DNA of 64,000 nt from Eucalyptus grandis (Eukaryota > Streptophyta > Magnoliopsida > Myrtales > Myrtaceae), in NCBI RefSeq assembly GCF_016545825.1, contig NC_052618.1, forward strand, positions 19,481,561 to 19,545,560, read 5' to 3'. The position numbers and the translations under genes are program-made. Below, piece by piece: positions 12,191 through 23,072 of the stretch; within the stretch, counting starts at the first letter, position 1, and every line of letters begins with the position of its first letter. Under the pieces are notes generated by a model. It did no database searches. It saw nothing but the letters and a program-made list of their open reading frames with translations, and was not told the DNA's origin.

Positions 12191-12614
12191 GCTTTTTTTT
12201 TTTTTTTTTGAATTACTGCTTAAACGAAGGGCTTAAAAAGGCAGGAGCAAAGTGTGCGCATGTTCTTGTGTTTCTGAGACGCAAGAAAGAAAATGATTTT
12301 CTCTCATTCGGGCCGTGACTAAAAACATCAAGGATACGCACAATTATAGTGGTGATTATTTGAAAGTTCTTTCTTCCGTTCGATGTCTATTATTGATGTG
12401 TCTAAACTAGAGATCCAACGTTTGTGGGGCTCGAACTGTAGAAAATCCGAACCAATTCGTATAAAGCGCATTTCGAGAAATAATTTGTTTAACTCCCTTT
12501 TTATATTCATATTTTTTATTAATACGCACAAATAATACATTTGACGAATCACGTATAAATTATATAATCTTTGTTTCCTCTGTATTTTTTTTTAATTTTA
12601 CATATACATCATTC

Positions 12615-13696
12615 ATGAAACCCCAACAGACGTGCCAAGCGCATTTCAACACCATCTGCAACCACCCCTCCTCATGCGTAACATGACCTTTGGTGTCACA
12701 ACCAACTCGTGGAGGTCGAAGCCGCCCCCATGTTCCTCATCAAACCAACTTCAACTCCAGCTCATGGACCTCAGCCCCGATACCGACATCACGCATTTTG
12801 GTATCGTATTCCCTCAGAAGTGGCGGCACCACTGGAGGTACTTCAGGAGGGGACTGAGCTACTGGCATCCCTGGACTAAACTTGTCGGCAACTCACATGA
12901 TGTCGTCATCGCTCGAGGCGGGGCAAGCCCTTCCAAGGTCTATCTCTGGAACCCTGTTGAATCTTGGTACTCGTCTCTCCCGCCTTGGGTTGCAAAGTTC
13001 TGCTTAAGCGTGCCGTCCTGAATTTGCCCCATGCGAACCGTAGTGGGAGTTCCGACCATGTTGTGATGGTGGTGACTGGCATGAACCGTCCGGCTTTTGT
13101 GATCTGTGATCTGTGATCTCTCCAGGAGGAGGCCGGGCGAACTCAAGTGGGTTAAGTGTGATTGCAATGTTGAGGACCCGAATTATGGGAACAGTTCAGA
13201 GCGGTGCATGGAGTTTGCCAATGCCATTGGTGCGAATGGCAAGTTCTATGCCCTGAGTTCGCAGGGGACGCTTGCGGTTATAGAGTGTGTGGGTTTGGGC
13301 GCCAAGATTGTCGACCTGTGTCCAAGCAGGGCGGTTCCTAATGCTTCGTGGAGGAGCTTCAGGGAGTGTTTACTCGAGATTGAGGCCAAAGTTTTGGTGG
13401 TTTTTCTTGTGTCCAGGAGGACAGTGAATGTTGTGGATGATGTGGAAGTTCTGAGGCTCAACGTTGACAATTACTCTCGGAGCAGAGCGAGTAGTATCGG
13501 GGATTGAGCACTTTTCATGGGGGCTAATTGTTGTTTCCATGTCTTGGTGAGTGAAGAGGGGTGGTGTAGGAGAAACTGCATCTACTTCATACAGGAAGCA
13601 GAGGATGACGTTTGGTGGATGTTTGACATGGAAAATAGCTGCATTTCGCGGTGTTGGAATGATGAAAATCGTCCCGTTGGGCTAAACTTGATTTAG
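12615..13696 (+). pseudogene. KIB1-4 (DUF295) beta-propeller protein, copy 1, broken
   Basis: Frames joined by eye give a KIB1-4 domain of the kind found in plant F-box/SKIP23-like proteins. They include VYLWNPVESWYSSLP, VICDLSRRRPGELKWVKCDC, and the C-terminal CIYFIQEAEDDVWWMFDME ending at the TAG at 13,694-13,696. No F-box is visible at the start. Lesions: a deletion after the first codons, a 1-nt loss near 12,989 (ttgggttgc against ttgggattgc in copy 2), a 7-bp tandem duplication at 13,101-13,119, and an in-frame TGA at 13,505-13,507. The last two are shared with copy 2. The retrotransposon that splits copy 2 is absent here, so this copy is the empty site. Confidence 0.75.
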
Positions 13697-13944
13697 AACC
13701 GTCTCTGGGAAAAGAAATAGTCACGATGAATTGGTATCAGCCATTTACATTTACGGTTAAGAATTGATGATTACACTTCTACATCAATACAGAACCCTTG
13801 GACTGAGAACTGAAACCTGCTGGTTATAGGCCAATTCGTAACTAGTCTTTGGAACTGGTTAAACATGTCCGGTAAATATGATTAAATTAGACACAGATAA
13901 TGTTGAGTATCGATCAGAACGGAAATTTGTAGTTCATGAAATGA

Positions 13945-14154
13945 TCAAAAGTTCGGATTACAAAACTTGTCGAGCGCGTAACAAGCAACCCACCAGATTA
14001 CTTCTGCTGTCTCCTGATAGTTTCCAGGCTTGCTATTAGCATTCATTGATTTCTGATTCATGTTATTGACTGCAAAATCATTGCAGTCGCCGTTACCCAG
14101 GCCGTCATGCGAGGTCCCACTAGGAAATCCTGACTCGAGACGAGTAATAGCCAC
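13945..14154 (-). other. Possible LecRK1 3' exon or UTR reading frame
   Basis: A 69-residue frame (starts MAITRLESGFPSG) lies 176 bp downstream of the LecRK1 stop on the same strand. It is preceded by ATTCTGTTTCAG, a good 3' splice acceptor. It is repeated at 49,126-49,335 with few changes. It may be an alternative C-terminal exon of the LecRK or simply 3' UTR. Conservation is weak evidence because the whole unit is duplicated. Confidence 0.3.
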
Positions 14155-14330
14155 TGAAACAGAATATGCTCTGTATATAATCCAATGATGCCTTTAAATC
14201 AATATGAAAGTCCAAAAGTAAAAGAGTGAATGGGAACCATTAATTGAAAAATGTGCAGATATATATGTAAAATTACAAAAAGGAATGATGGAATATCAGT
14301 CAGAATACACACTTTATAAAACCCTATAAC

Positions 14331-15890
14331 TCATTCCTCATTCGAAAGAAAGGCAGAAGACGAACTGCAAGATTTCTGGGAGGACATAGTGTTCAGCAAC
14401 TCGATTGGTAGAGATGGAGGTGCAAGATATGTTGGGACTGGCAATTTCGATGGGAGAACAGGAGGCGAAGCGTCAAAGTTCAGAAAAGTTAGTACTCTGC
14501 CTATGGGAGGCCGTACCTTTGGGTCTGGATGAGCGCAGCAGAGGCCTGTGATCATCAAGCGCTCCATTTGACTCACATCAAAATCCTTGCCTAACTTCGG
14601 ATCCACTGCATCCTTTAACTTACCAACTCCATTGAGCTCCCAAACCCACCTGACAAGTTGGACCTGGTCTTCTGGTGCTCTCGATTCGATAACTTTTCTT
14701 CCACATGCTATCTCTAAGAGGACAACTCCAAAGCTGTAGACATCGGATTCCTTGCTTGCCTTGCCCGTGTAGATACATTCAGGAGCCAAATATCCCATGG
14801 TCCCAGCCAATAGAGTCGTTTGTGGCGCCTTCACATGGTCAACTATCCGAGCCAGGCCAAAGTCTCCCAACTTCGCATTGAATTCCGAATCGAGCAGGAC
14901 ATTGCTAGACTTTATATCCCTGTGCACGACGCATTGTTTCAAATCCTCATGCAAGTACTTCAGCCCTAATGCGATCCCTTTAGCAATGCTGTATCTCTTT
15001 TCCCATGTCAATGGCGTTTTTTCTTTGAACAAATGAGAATCTAAGCTGCCATTAGACATGAGTTCATATACAAGGAGGAACTCATTTCTCTCATGGCACC
15101 AGCCGATGAGTTCCACTAAATTTTTGTGCTTAAGGTGTCTAATGGTCCTTACTTCTGTCGCATACTCCTTTGGGCCTTGTTTGGACTCTGGAGTGATCCT
15201 CTTTATAGCAACAGAAGCATTCACATCGGCAAGCTGGCCTTCGTACACTCTGCCAAAGCCCCCTTCCCCAAGCAACCGGGCACCTGCAAAATTGTTTGTC
15301 GCCATGGTCAACATGCCGAAGGAGTATTTCTTGGGTCCCCTGGACTGTTCAAATCCTTCATCAATTGATTGAAAATCATCTTCTCCATTTGGACCATTTC
15401 TGTTTCTCCTTGGCCAATAACGGTACCAGCCAAATCCTGCAACGAGGAGAACCAAGACAAAAGAGCCTAAACCTAAGATAGCCCATACCCATGACCTGTT
15501 CTTTTTTCTTTGAATCGTACCACCCGTTGGTGTGTCGGGGACTTGAAGAGTGGAACTGAAATTCCATGAGAAAATAGTATGAGACTCGAAATATGCTCCC
15601 GTTGCTGCTGAGAAACCGAAATTTACCCATTCTGGCAAGTTGTCCGTCAGGTTGGCCAGATGATAGTGGAGTGTGGTCGAATTATTACTAGAATCTGCGA
15701 AAAAAACACTCAAATTCTTTTCCGTAGAATTAAATGTCACCTGAGCATGAAGTTGTTCACCGTTGAGTATGCTGTACTTTACCCACGGGACACAAGTGTG
15801 ATTGACAGAAATCAAGCTACCTACATCGATACCAACATGACAACAGTCTGGATCCAATACAACATTCTGTACATTTCTAAAGGTATCGAA
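14331..15890 (-). pseudogene. L-type lectin receptor kinase LecRK1, N-terminus lost; kinase intact
   Basis: The open frame continues to 15,959, giving 542 residues, but the first 23 are antisense copia A sequence. LecRK sequence starts at FDTF (24-27), the metal-binding point of the legume-lectin domain. It continues through HVGIDVGSL and LPEWVNFGFSAATG to a membrane segment at about 157-179. The kinase has the P-loop GEGGFGRV (231-238), Lys253, HRD (346-348), DFG (366-368) and APE (392-394), and a Ser-rich tail. All catalytic residues are present (RD type). The signal peptide and the first half of the lectin domain are missing, removed together with the copia 5' end. If expressed, the product could not enter the secretory route normally. 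The class resembles LecRK IX. Confidence 0.85.
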
Positions 15891-15894
15891 CGAG

Positions 15895-18814
15895 CTGAAA
15901 TGAAAAGAATTGGCACATGCCAATTGAATATGCGTGGTGGACGCACTTTGTTCCTTCATGATGTGTTGTATGCTCCGGAGATTTGTCGGAATTTAGTGTC
16001 TGTATTAATATTGGTTAAATTAGGTTTTAATATGAACTTCTATAGTAGAGGTGTGAATTTGTTTTTGGATACAAATTACTATGGTTGTGGTTATTTTCTG
16101 GATGGATTTATTGTATTAGATATTGATTATGTTAATGCTAATGTTTGTTATTCCCTTCTCACGTCTCCTAGTAAATATGATAATGATGTGAATGTGTGGC
16201 ATGCTAGACTTGGTCACATTGGCCAACAGCGTATGAATAGACTAGCCAAAGAGGGCTTGTTGGGCAATATTGAAAAAGTCGATTTGTCCATATGTAAGCA
16301 TTGCCTAGAAGGGAAAACGACAAAGAAACCATTTGGAAAATGAAAAAAGAGCTGAATTTCCTTTGCATTTAATCCATTCTGATGTTTGTGGTCCAATGAA
16401 TGTGAAAGGAAGGCATGGGGCTGTTTATTTCATCACTTTTATTGATGATTATACTCGATTCGGATATGTCTATTTGATTATTCATAAGTCTGAAGCAATA
16501 AGTTGTTTTAAAAGGTTTATGAACCTGGTAGAGAATCAATTAGACAAGAAAATAAAAGCATTGAGATCCGATCGAGGTTGAGAATATTTATCTGATGAGT
16601 TCAGAAAATTATGTGAAGAAAAAAGAATAGAAAGACAATTGTCTATTCCATATACTCCTCAACAAAATGGTGTTGCGGAGAGAAGAAACAGAACCCTACT
16701 GGAAATGGTTATGTCCATGATGGCGCATGCTAACTTGCCTATCACCTTTTGGAGTGATGCATTGTTAACTGCTGCGTATATACTTAACCGGGTGCCTTCC
16801 AAATCAGTTACTTCCACTCCATATGAGTTATGGACAGGTAGAAAACCGGACTTGAGTTTTCTTAAGCCATAGGGTTGTGCTGCCTATACACATGAGTCCT
16901 CTCACAAGTTTGGGAAATTGGGTCCCAGAGGAAAGAAGAGTATTTTCATAAGATACTCGGAACACTCGAAAGAGTATGTGTTCATTGGTGAGCAGGAAAG
17001 TGGGAGTATAACTGAATTTGAATCACGGGATGTCACATTCTTAGAGGATGAGTTTCCTAAGAAGGGCGAAATAGGGGAAGATCACTCCCTATTTGAGACC
17101 TTGGATCAAGATAATGATATTAGTGGAGTTCATCCAAGTGGGAGCATAATAGGGAATGATGTGCAAAGTGTACAATCTCCCATACGGCGAACAAGTCGCC
17201 AAAGTATTCCCCATCGACATTTTGACATTGAAGGGGAAACTTTTATGGTTGCTCCACAAGATGAGGATGAGCCAAGAAATATCAATGAGGCTCTGAAATG
17301 CCATAGTAAGGAAAAATGGATTCATGCAATGGAAGAGGAAATAGAGTCAATGAAATCAAACCAAGTCTGGGAACTGGTTGATCTTCCAAAAGGACGCAGA
17401 GCTATTGGGAACAAGTAGGTTCTCAAAATAAAGCTGATGGCTCGATAGAAAGGCATAAGGCCCGCCTTATGGCGAAGGGGTATAATCAACAGGAATGAAT
17501 TGATTATGAAGATACGTTTTCTCCTATAGTGAGATTTACCTCGATTCGCATTATTCTGGCAATAGTGGCAAGTTTGGATCTTGAATTACATCAAATGGAT
17601 GTAAAGACTGCTTTCCTCAATGGAGAATTAGAGGAAGATATATATATAAAACAACTTGCTGGTTTCATAGTGAAAGGCCAAGAAGAAAAAGTATGTCGAC
17701 TTTTGAGGTCGATATATGGTCTTAAGCAGTCATCAACACAATGGTATATACGTTTTCATAATGCCATAATGGCATATGATTTTAAAATGATTGATGATGA
17801 TCATTGTGTATATATCAAAAGATCCAATGATCAATTTGTGATCATATCATTGTATGTTGATGATATACTGATTGCCGGAAGCAATATGGAGTTGGTTAAT
17901 AGTGTCAAGAGATGGTTGTCTTTTAACTTTGAGATGAAGGATATGGGTGAGGCTGCATACATTCTTGGAGTTAAGATTTCGAGAGATCGTTCGAAGAGAT
18001 CGTTGTCTCTTTCGCAAGAAACCTATATAAATAAGGTTCTTGAACGATTTCGTATGCAAGACTGTAAACCCATAGACACTCCTATTGCAAAAGGTGAAGA
18101 ATTGAGCCACAGACTGTGTCCAGGGACTCCACGAGAGAAGGAACAAATTATGCTAGTGCTGTTGGGAGCTTGATATACACTATGATGTGTACAAGACCCG
18201 ACATATGTTTTGCAGTTGGAATGGTGAGTAGATACCAATCCAATCTAGGTCCAGCACATTGGAAAGCCGTCAAGAGAATACTGAGGTATCTGAAGGGAAC
18301 TGCTGATTACAAGTTGAATTACCAAGGAAAGGATCTGCGACTTGAAGGCTATTCAGATGCTGATTAGGGAGGAGATTTAGATGAAAGGAAATCTACCTCT
18401 GGATTTGCTTTCTTACTGAACAATGGCGCCATATCATGGAGCAGTAAGAAGCAACCGTGTATAGCTTTGTCCACGATGGAAGCTGAGTTCGTGGCATTAT
18501 CAGCAGTGGTACAAGAAGGAGTTTGGCTTAAGAGATTTTTGGATCATTTAGGTGTTAATGAAAAGCTGCAAATCCATTGTTGGTTAACCTGTGATAGCCA
18601 AGCAGCTATAGCGTACACCAAAGATCCAAAATATCATGGCAAGACCAAACATATAGATACCAAGTATAACTTTGTGAAAGATATGGTTGTACGAAAGGAT
18701 GTGAACTTACAGTACATATCTACACATAGAATGGTAGCAGATACTATGACAAAGCCAGTACTTAGAGATGTGTTTTATGGTCATGTAAAATCTCTAGGAT
18801 TACGTAGAGTTTGA
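15895..18814 (+). pseudogene. Copia A pol: integrase, reverse transcriptase, RNase H, broken
   Basis: Pre-integrase HARLGHIG...CKHCLEGK lies at about 16,198-16,320. The integrase core is DVCGPMN...FIDDYTRFGYV...SDRG, with the third acidic region in PYTPQQNGVAERRNR (16,648 on). Reverse transcriptase runs from about 17,500 with [14 protein letters not shown] and the catalytic YVDD at about 17,854. RNase H is from about 18,300, with STMEAEFVALS and HIDTKYNFVKD, ending GLRRV at 18,812. Stops include TGA near 16,579, TAG near 16,870, 17,416 and 18,366, TGA near 17,496, plus a frameshift at about 16,340. Several are TGG to TAG changes. It cannot make a polyprotein. Confidence 0.85.
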
Positions 18815-19898
18815 TGTACTGGATATTGTAATTTCCCAGAGTTGTTCACATCAAATGAACTTGTGTTGTTTCATTATTAATACCTATGAATCTTTGTATG
18901 ATCTTTATGCATCTTAATACTCAGTGCATTATTTTAAGTTGAGAAGTATGTCGGACAGATATAAGATTAGCCCAGTCACACGGGTAATCGCCTCTATTTA
19001 CTGTGTGATAAATAGAGATGATACTGTTTTTAAGCTTATTATCTAGGTGATAATCGAGATCTCAAGCTTAAAATACGTATGTTGCCTTAACTGATTGTTA
19101 AGATGATGACATAATACTTACTATGTCCGAAAGTAAAATACCCCCCATATTTTACTTTATCCGTCTAAGATGCCAGATGTGAGTTCTGATGAATTTTGTA
19201 AAAAGAGTAGATACATGAACTCAAGTTAAACATTGGGTATGTCTGAACTATCATCTGTACGGTATTGAAAGGTGTAGATATACCCTCCATGGGAAAGGAG
19301 TTAATACAGTAATACATATTTCATATTACGTATGCATGAGACGACCAATAAGAGTGGCAAAAAGTTTGATCTCAACTTTTATGACGTGTGAGACTCTTGA
19401 GGAAAAGAGTTCCTCAATTTTTAGTCCCCTCATGACTCTTACTTATTCTCAAGATTTCTATTTTGTGTTTGCTATCTTAGGATGTTGCCAATGGTCATGA
19501 GATGATTCGATCTAATTGGGCAATTCTAGAAAAGCAAGCTGGACTGAAATTGAGAGTTTGAAGGAAAGATGAAGATCGATTTTGGAGAATCACATTGTGG
19601 TTTTGTATTCACTGGTCGACCAATTATGACTGTCTTTGTGATAATTATAATTGTGAATAAAATATATATATCATTGTTTAAAAGAGATCAAGGGAGATAT
19701 AAATGTGATCGATCGATCTAGGGTACTGCATACTAAATCTACTCGGAGTGTGACGCCCATTATGAGCTGCTATATATTCCTAATAGATGTATAGTAACGA
19801 GCTCTCAAAGTATGATGGTCGCACGGATTATTCACCAGTATGAATGTTGAAGAGAGGTAAAGAGAATACTGTTCGGCCCACCATATGCGAGTGGGAGA
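18815..19898 (+). other. Copia A 3' untranslated region and polypurine tract
   Basis: Non-coding, matched by 47,145-48,257 of copia B. The last bases before the LTR are gagtgggaga (19,889-19,898), the likely polypurine tract, identical in copia B. Confidence 0.7.
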
Positions 19899-20323
19899 TG
19901 AAGGCTTTATTGGTATTGGGCTTAAGGCCCGTCCGCCCAAGTTGGGCCCAGAAAGCCCGGCCCACGGGAATAGGGCCCGTGGAAGGAGATAGGTATAAAA
20001 GGGAGGAGAGAGAGAGAAAAACACACCGTTTTGTTTAAAGGAAAAGACGTACGTTTTCTCTCAATGCTCTCCCTCTCTCTCGTTGTTCTTCAAAGCGAAA
20101 CTAGTGAGACGCTCGAAGGATTTCGCCTCCTCGGATCGAACAGGATCAAGTTTCTCTTCCTCTAACGGTGTCGGTGCTTAATATGTGGCTAACAAGGTAC
20201 GCTTGAATCCGTGGTGTGCTTTACGATCGGTGATACGTGTTTTCCCGGGCTTCGTCTTCCGCATTGATTTAGGGGTTCGATTCGGTGTCGAATCCGATTT
20301 TCGGGGATCCGCTATTCCCAACA
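19899..20323 (+). repeat. Copia A 3' LTR (425 bp)
   Basis: Starts TGAAGGCTTT, ends ATTCCCAACA. It contains a TATA box (TATAAAA, 19,994-20,000) and a GA-rich stretch just after it. Pairs of GGGCCC/CCCACGGG words form short inverted repeats upstream of the TATA box. It aligns with both LTRs of copia B. Confidence 0.9.
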
Positions 20324-20924
20324 AGTAGGAATCCTTCATGAGAGCATTGAGCTCGGCAACAAAATTGTGCTTTAGGTCATTGCAATATTCGAGAAAATAA
20401 GCCGTGACTACATAACCGTCGTCCCATCTTGATCCTGAGCCCTTCCTCGGCCAGCCTTTAAATGCATGCCCGCTTTTCAATCTCACATAATCGGCAATGC
20501 CATTGATAAGCCCTCTAGAGGCCATACCATTGCCGGTCCATTGCCAGACGTGTGTCATTTCGTGGTACACCACTCCGACGAACTCTTCCTGTATATCTCC
20601 TCTGTAGCATTGGAGATAATCAACGTTCAAACGGATGAGGTTGCCTTTAGTACTGTCGACCGTGAGTGGGTTGTTGAAGCTCTTGGTTAGGAGAGTTACC
20701 ACATCGTACTTCTTGCCTTCGCTATCTGTTTCATTGAACGTGCTCAAAACTGCTCGAGTAGCGCCAAATAGAACCATTACCTGGTAGCCGATGTTCAATT
20801 CTTTGGCATATTTGTTTCCTCTAGGGACTTTGTAGGAATGGTCGTCGATTCGGTATATTGTTGCGTGTGTCAACTCCAGAGAAATCAAGAGCAGGAGTGC
20901 GAGAATGAATTGTCTCGGAGACAT
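20324..20924 (-). pseudogene. BSP3: basic secretory protease-like gene cut by the copia A LTR
   Basis: Residues 1-200 are BSP: signal peptide 1-21, then an N-terminal segment (PRGNKYAKEL) that BSP1 and BSP2 lack. The zinc motif HEMTH (121-125) is intact, then WQWTGNG, GLINGIADYVRL (Asn141 where I expect Glu), SGSRWDDGY and CNDLKHNFVAELNALMKDSY. At that point the gene runs into the copia A LTR. The open frame continues to 20,178 with 48 LTR-encoded residues. The C-terminal helix region (FFVQLLGK...LWADYK in BSP2) is gone. This is the only copy with an intact HExxH, yet it is truncated. Confidence 0.85.
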
Positions 20925-20970
20925 CCTGAACTATGATCTTTGGATGATTGGTAGGTTTCACAAGATGTCT

Positions 20971-20981
20971 CTATTTATATA
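20971..20981 (-). promoter_or_regulatory. TATA box of BSP3
   Basis: The minus strand reads TATATAAATAG about 47 bases upstream of the ATG, as in BSP1 and BSP2. Confidence 0.55.
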
Positions 20982-21297
20982 GAATAGAAGAAGAACAAGA
21001 CACGAACATCTTGATTAGTTAGCCTCCGTTTCTACGTTGTTTTCGCCGTCCTCTTGTAAACTGATGAAGCACAAAGCTCCTGATCATATATTTTATCAAA
21101 GTATTGGACGCTTCTATGCTCATTGCTCACATCATTCCAATTACTATTCTTTTTCGACACCCCAAATCCTAGTAGAAAATGGGATGGCATGACCAACCTT
21201 TCACTAAAGGACTCGGTATCAAACTATATCCAAAAGTCAAACTTCGAAAAATCCCCATCGATATGCTATCACTCTATGGATCACTATTACTTCACAA

Positions 21298-22260
21298 TGT
21301 TAGAGAAAACTCCTCGACTGTTTTGAAGCTGACAAAACATTTCCAAAAGTCTAGTCTGAAAACTTGTAGACTCAAGTGTTATAGTATGAAAAACTCTAGA
21401 TTCTTTTGTCAAAGTCTGAAGACTGCTAGACTTTAATCTTAAAGTATGTCCTCACTGATAGGTTCCAAACCGAAGAGTGAAAACTTATCAAGATGCGGGT
21501 TTATCTTCAAGGATTTGGTTCGTATGGATTGTGGAAGATCTTATGGTTGTATATAGCACCTTATTATCAATTATTCTTATTGGAATCAATTCAGATAATC
21601 AGATCTCTTGAAAGACAAAGTATACTTGGAAGGTTCTACTTATGGAAACCAAGATCCTGACTGTATGGGTGAGCAGGATTAATGGGTTCTCGTCACATTC
21701 TTAAAACGACTTGAGATCTCCTTAATTGATTCTGTCCAACGGGTAGATTGGAAGAACTCATTTCCAACGGGTAGATTGGAAGAACTCATTTAGAAACTGT
21801 TAATAGTTGAGAAGGCATAAATGAGTATTTAAGGCAGACCCTCAAGTTGTTCGAAGAAGTGGGTGAAAGAAAATTTTCAAAATCTGAAACTTCCTAGTTC
21901 TTTGTTATTTCAATTGTCGAGTTTAACTTGTATTCAAAAGAGAGAGCAAACGATTGTGAGACTTTGGAAGAGTGTAGTATAGTTTCTACACTGTAAAATT
22001 AAGGATGTGAGATTGTAAAATCTTTTTTGATTCATAGTGAAATCTAGCCAGTAGACCATCAGTACGGGAGAGTGGACGTAGGCTTGATATTGTGTTTCTA
22101 TTCTCTTTCATTAACTCTTTTATTCATTCGTAAAATTATTTAATTGCTCTAGTCCATTACTTTGTAGATTCCAGCTCGAAAGAGTATTTACAAACGTTTC
22201 CGCAAGAATTTCTTTTAACACCTATTCATCCCCCTCTAGGTGTTCGTACTAGCTCTTTCA
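21298..22260 (+). mobile_element. Ty1-copia type solo LTR (963 bp), TSD CACAA
   Basis: Starts TGTTAGAG and ends CTAGCTCTTTCA, the last 60 bases having the cccctctaggtg wording typical of the end of many plant copia LTRs. CACAA flanks it at 21,293-21,297 and 22,261-22,265. The neighbouring tandem copy shows the empty site at about 22,625 (ttcacaatactttgc). Confidence 0.85.
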
Positions 22261-22839
22261 CACAATACTTTGCATAGCACGCTTTCAAAACATGTGTAAA
22301 CAATCAAGGAGTAGTAAATGCTCAATCTGGCTTTTTATACAATGAAAATGTTATTTTGTAATTCATACTATATATAATCCACACTATTTTTGGAACATGA
22401 ATTTTATTAATTCAAAAAAGATAGAGTACCACTCATCTTGGAACACTTATGACCACAAAAAAAATGTTACTTGATACGTTAAACTCAACCATAGTGTTAT
22501 TTATTTAAAATGGGGATGACATGACCAACCTTTCACTAAAGGACTCAGTCTCAAACTATATCCAAAAGTCAAACTTCGAAAAGTCCCCATCGATATGCTA
22601 TCACTCTATGGATCACTATTACTTCACAATACTTTGCATAGCACACTTTCAAAACATTTGTAAACAATCAAGGAGTAGTAAATGCTCAATCCGGCTTTTT
22701 ATACAAGGAAAATGTTATTTCGTAATTCACACTGTATAATCCACACTATTTTTGGAACGTGAATTTTATTAATTCAAAAAAGATAAGAGTACCACTCATT
22801 TTGGAACACTTATGACCAAAAAACAAATGTTACTTGATA

Positions 22840-23053
22840 ACCACCGGCCTTTGCAGCGTGAATGGTAGATCCTTTGCCCTCCACCGAGGAGGCCAAGGTT
22901 CGAAGCCCCTGCAAAGTAGGGAGGCTGAAGCACTGTGTGGTGAGTTAAGCGTGGCGTCGGGGTGGTGGTTTCCCCGATAGTGACACCTAGGGGTTTACGT
23001 GGCGGCTGTCGGCCAAAGCGGTTCCTCTAGCAACCAAAAAAAAAAAAAAAAAA
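22840..23053 (+). mobile_element. tRNA-derived SINE with poly-A tail and 19-bp TSD
   Basis: About 190 bp body plus an A run. An internal pol III B-box-like GGTTCGAAGCC lies near 22,911 and an A-box-like tgcagcgtgaatgg near 22,852. Both sides carry AAACAAATGTTACTTGATA (22,821-22,839 and 23,054-23,072). The first tandem copy at about 22,463 is close to the empty site. Confidence 0.85.
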
Positions 23054-23072
23054 AAACAAATGTTACTTGATA

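Larger units (their letters stand above)
1..15890. repeat. Segmental duplication unit A (BSP1 - copia fossil - KIB1-4 copy 1 - LecRK1)
   Basis: The sequence from base 1 onward aligns by eye with 31,629 onward, in the same order and orientation, through BSP, the copia fossil, the KIB1-4 gene and the LecRK 3' half. Unit A carries private insertions at 4,532-5,274 (MITE) and 5,509-8,836 (LTR-like) and has lost about 850 bp present at 38,206-39,058 of unit D. It ends abruptly at about 15,890, where copia A begins. Identity looks high (most 60-base lines differ at a few positions) but was not computed. Confidence 0.9.
15891..20323 (+). mobile_element. Ty1-copia element A, 5'-truncated, with 3' LTR
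   Basis: Domain order is copia-type: pre-integrase zinc region, integrase, reverse transcriptase, RNase H, 3' LTR. It is 90-95% similar by eye to copia B over shared parts. The left end lies inside the region preceding the GAG-pre-integrase domain and abuts LecRK1 directly. There is no 5' LTR, primer binding site or gag. The right end is a clean LTR terminus (CCCAACA) inside BSP3, followed by AGTAG. The missing left flank implies a deletion after insertion. Confidence 0.9.

Noticed and set aside
15058..15481. Plus-strand frames antisense to the LecRK1 kinase
   Set aside because: They are shadows of an intact kinase frame on the minus strand.
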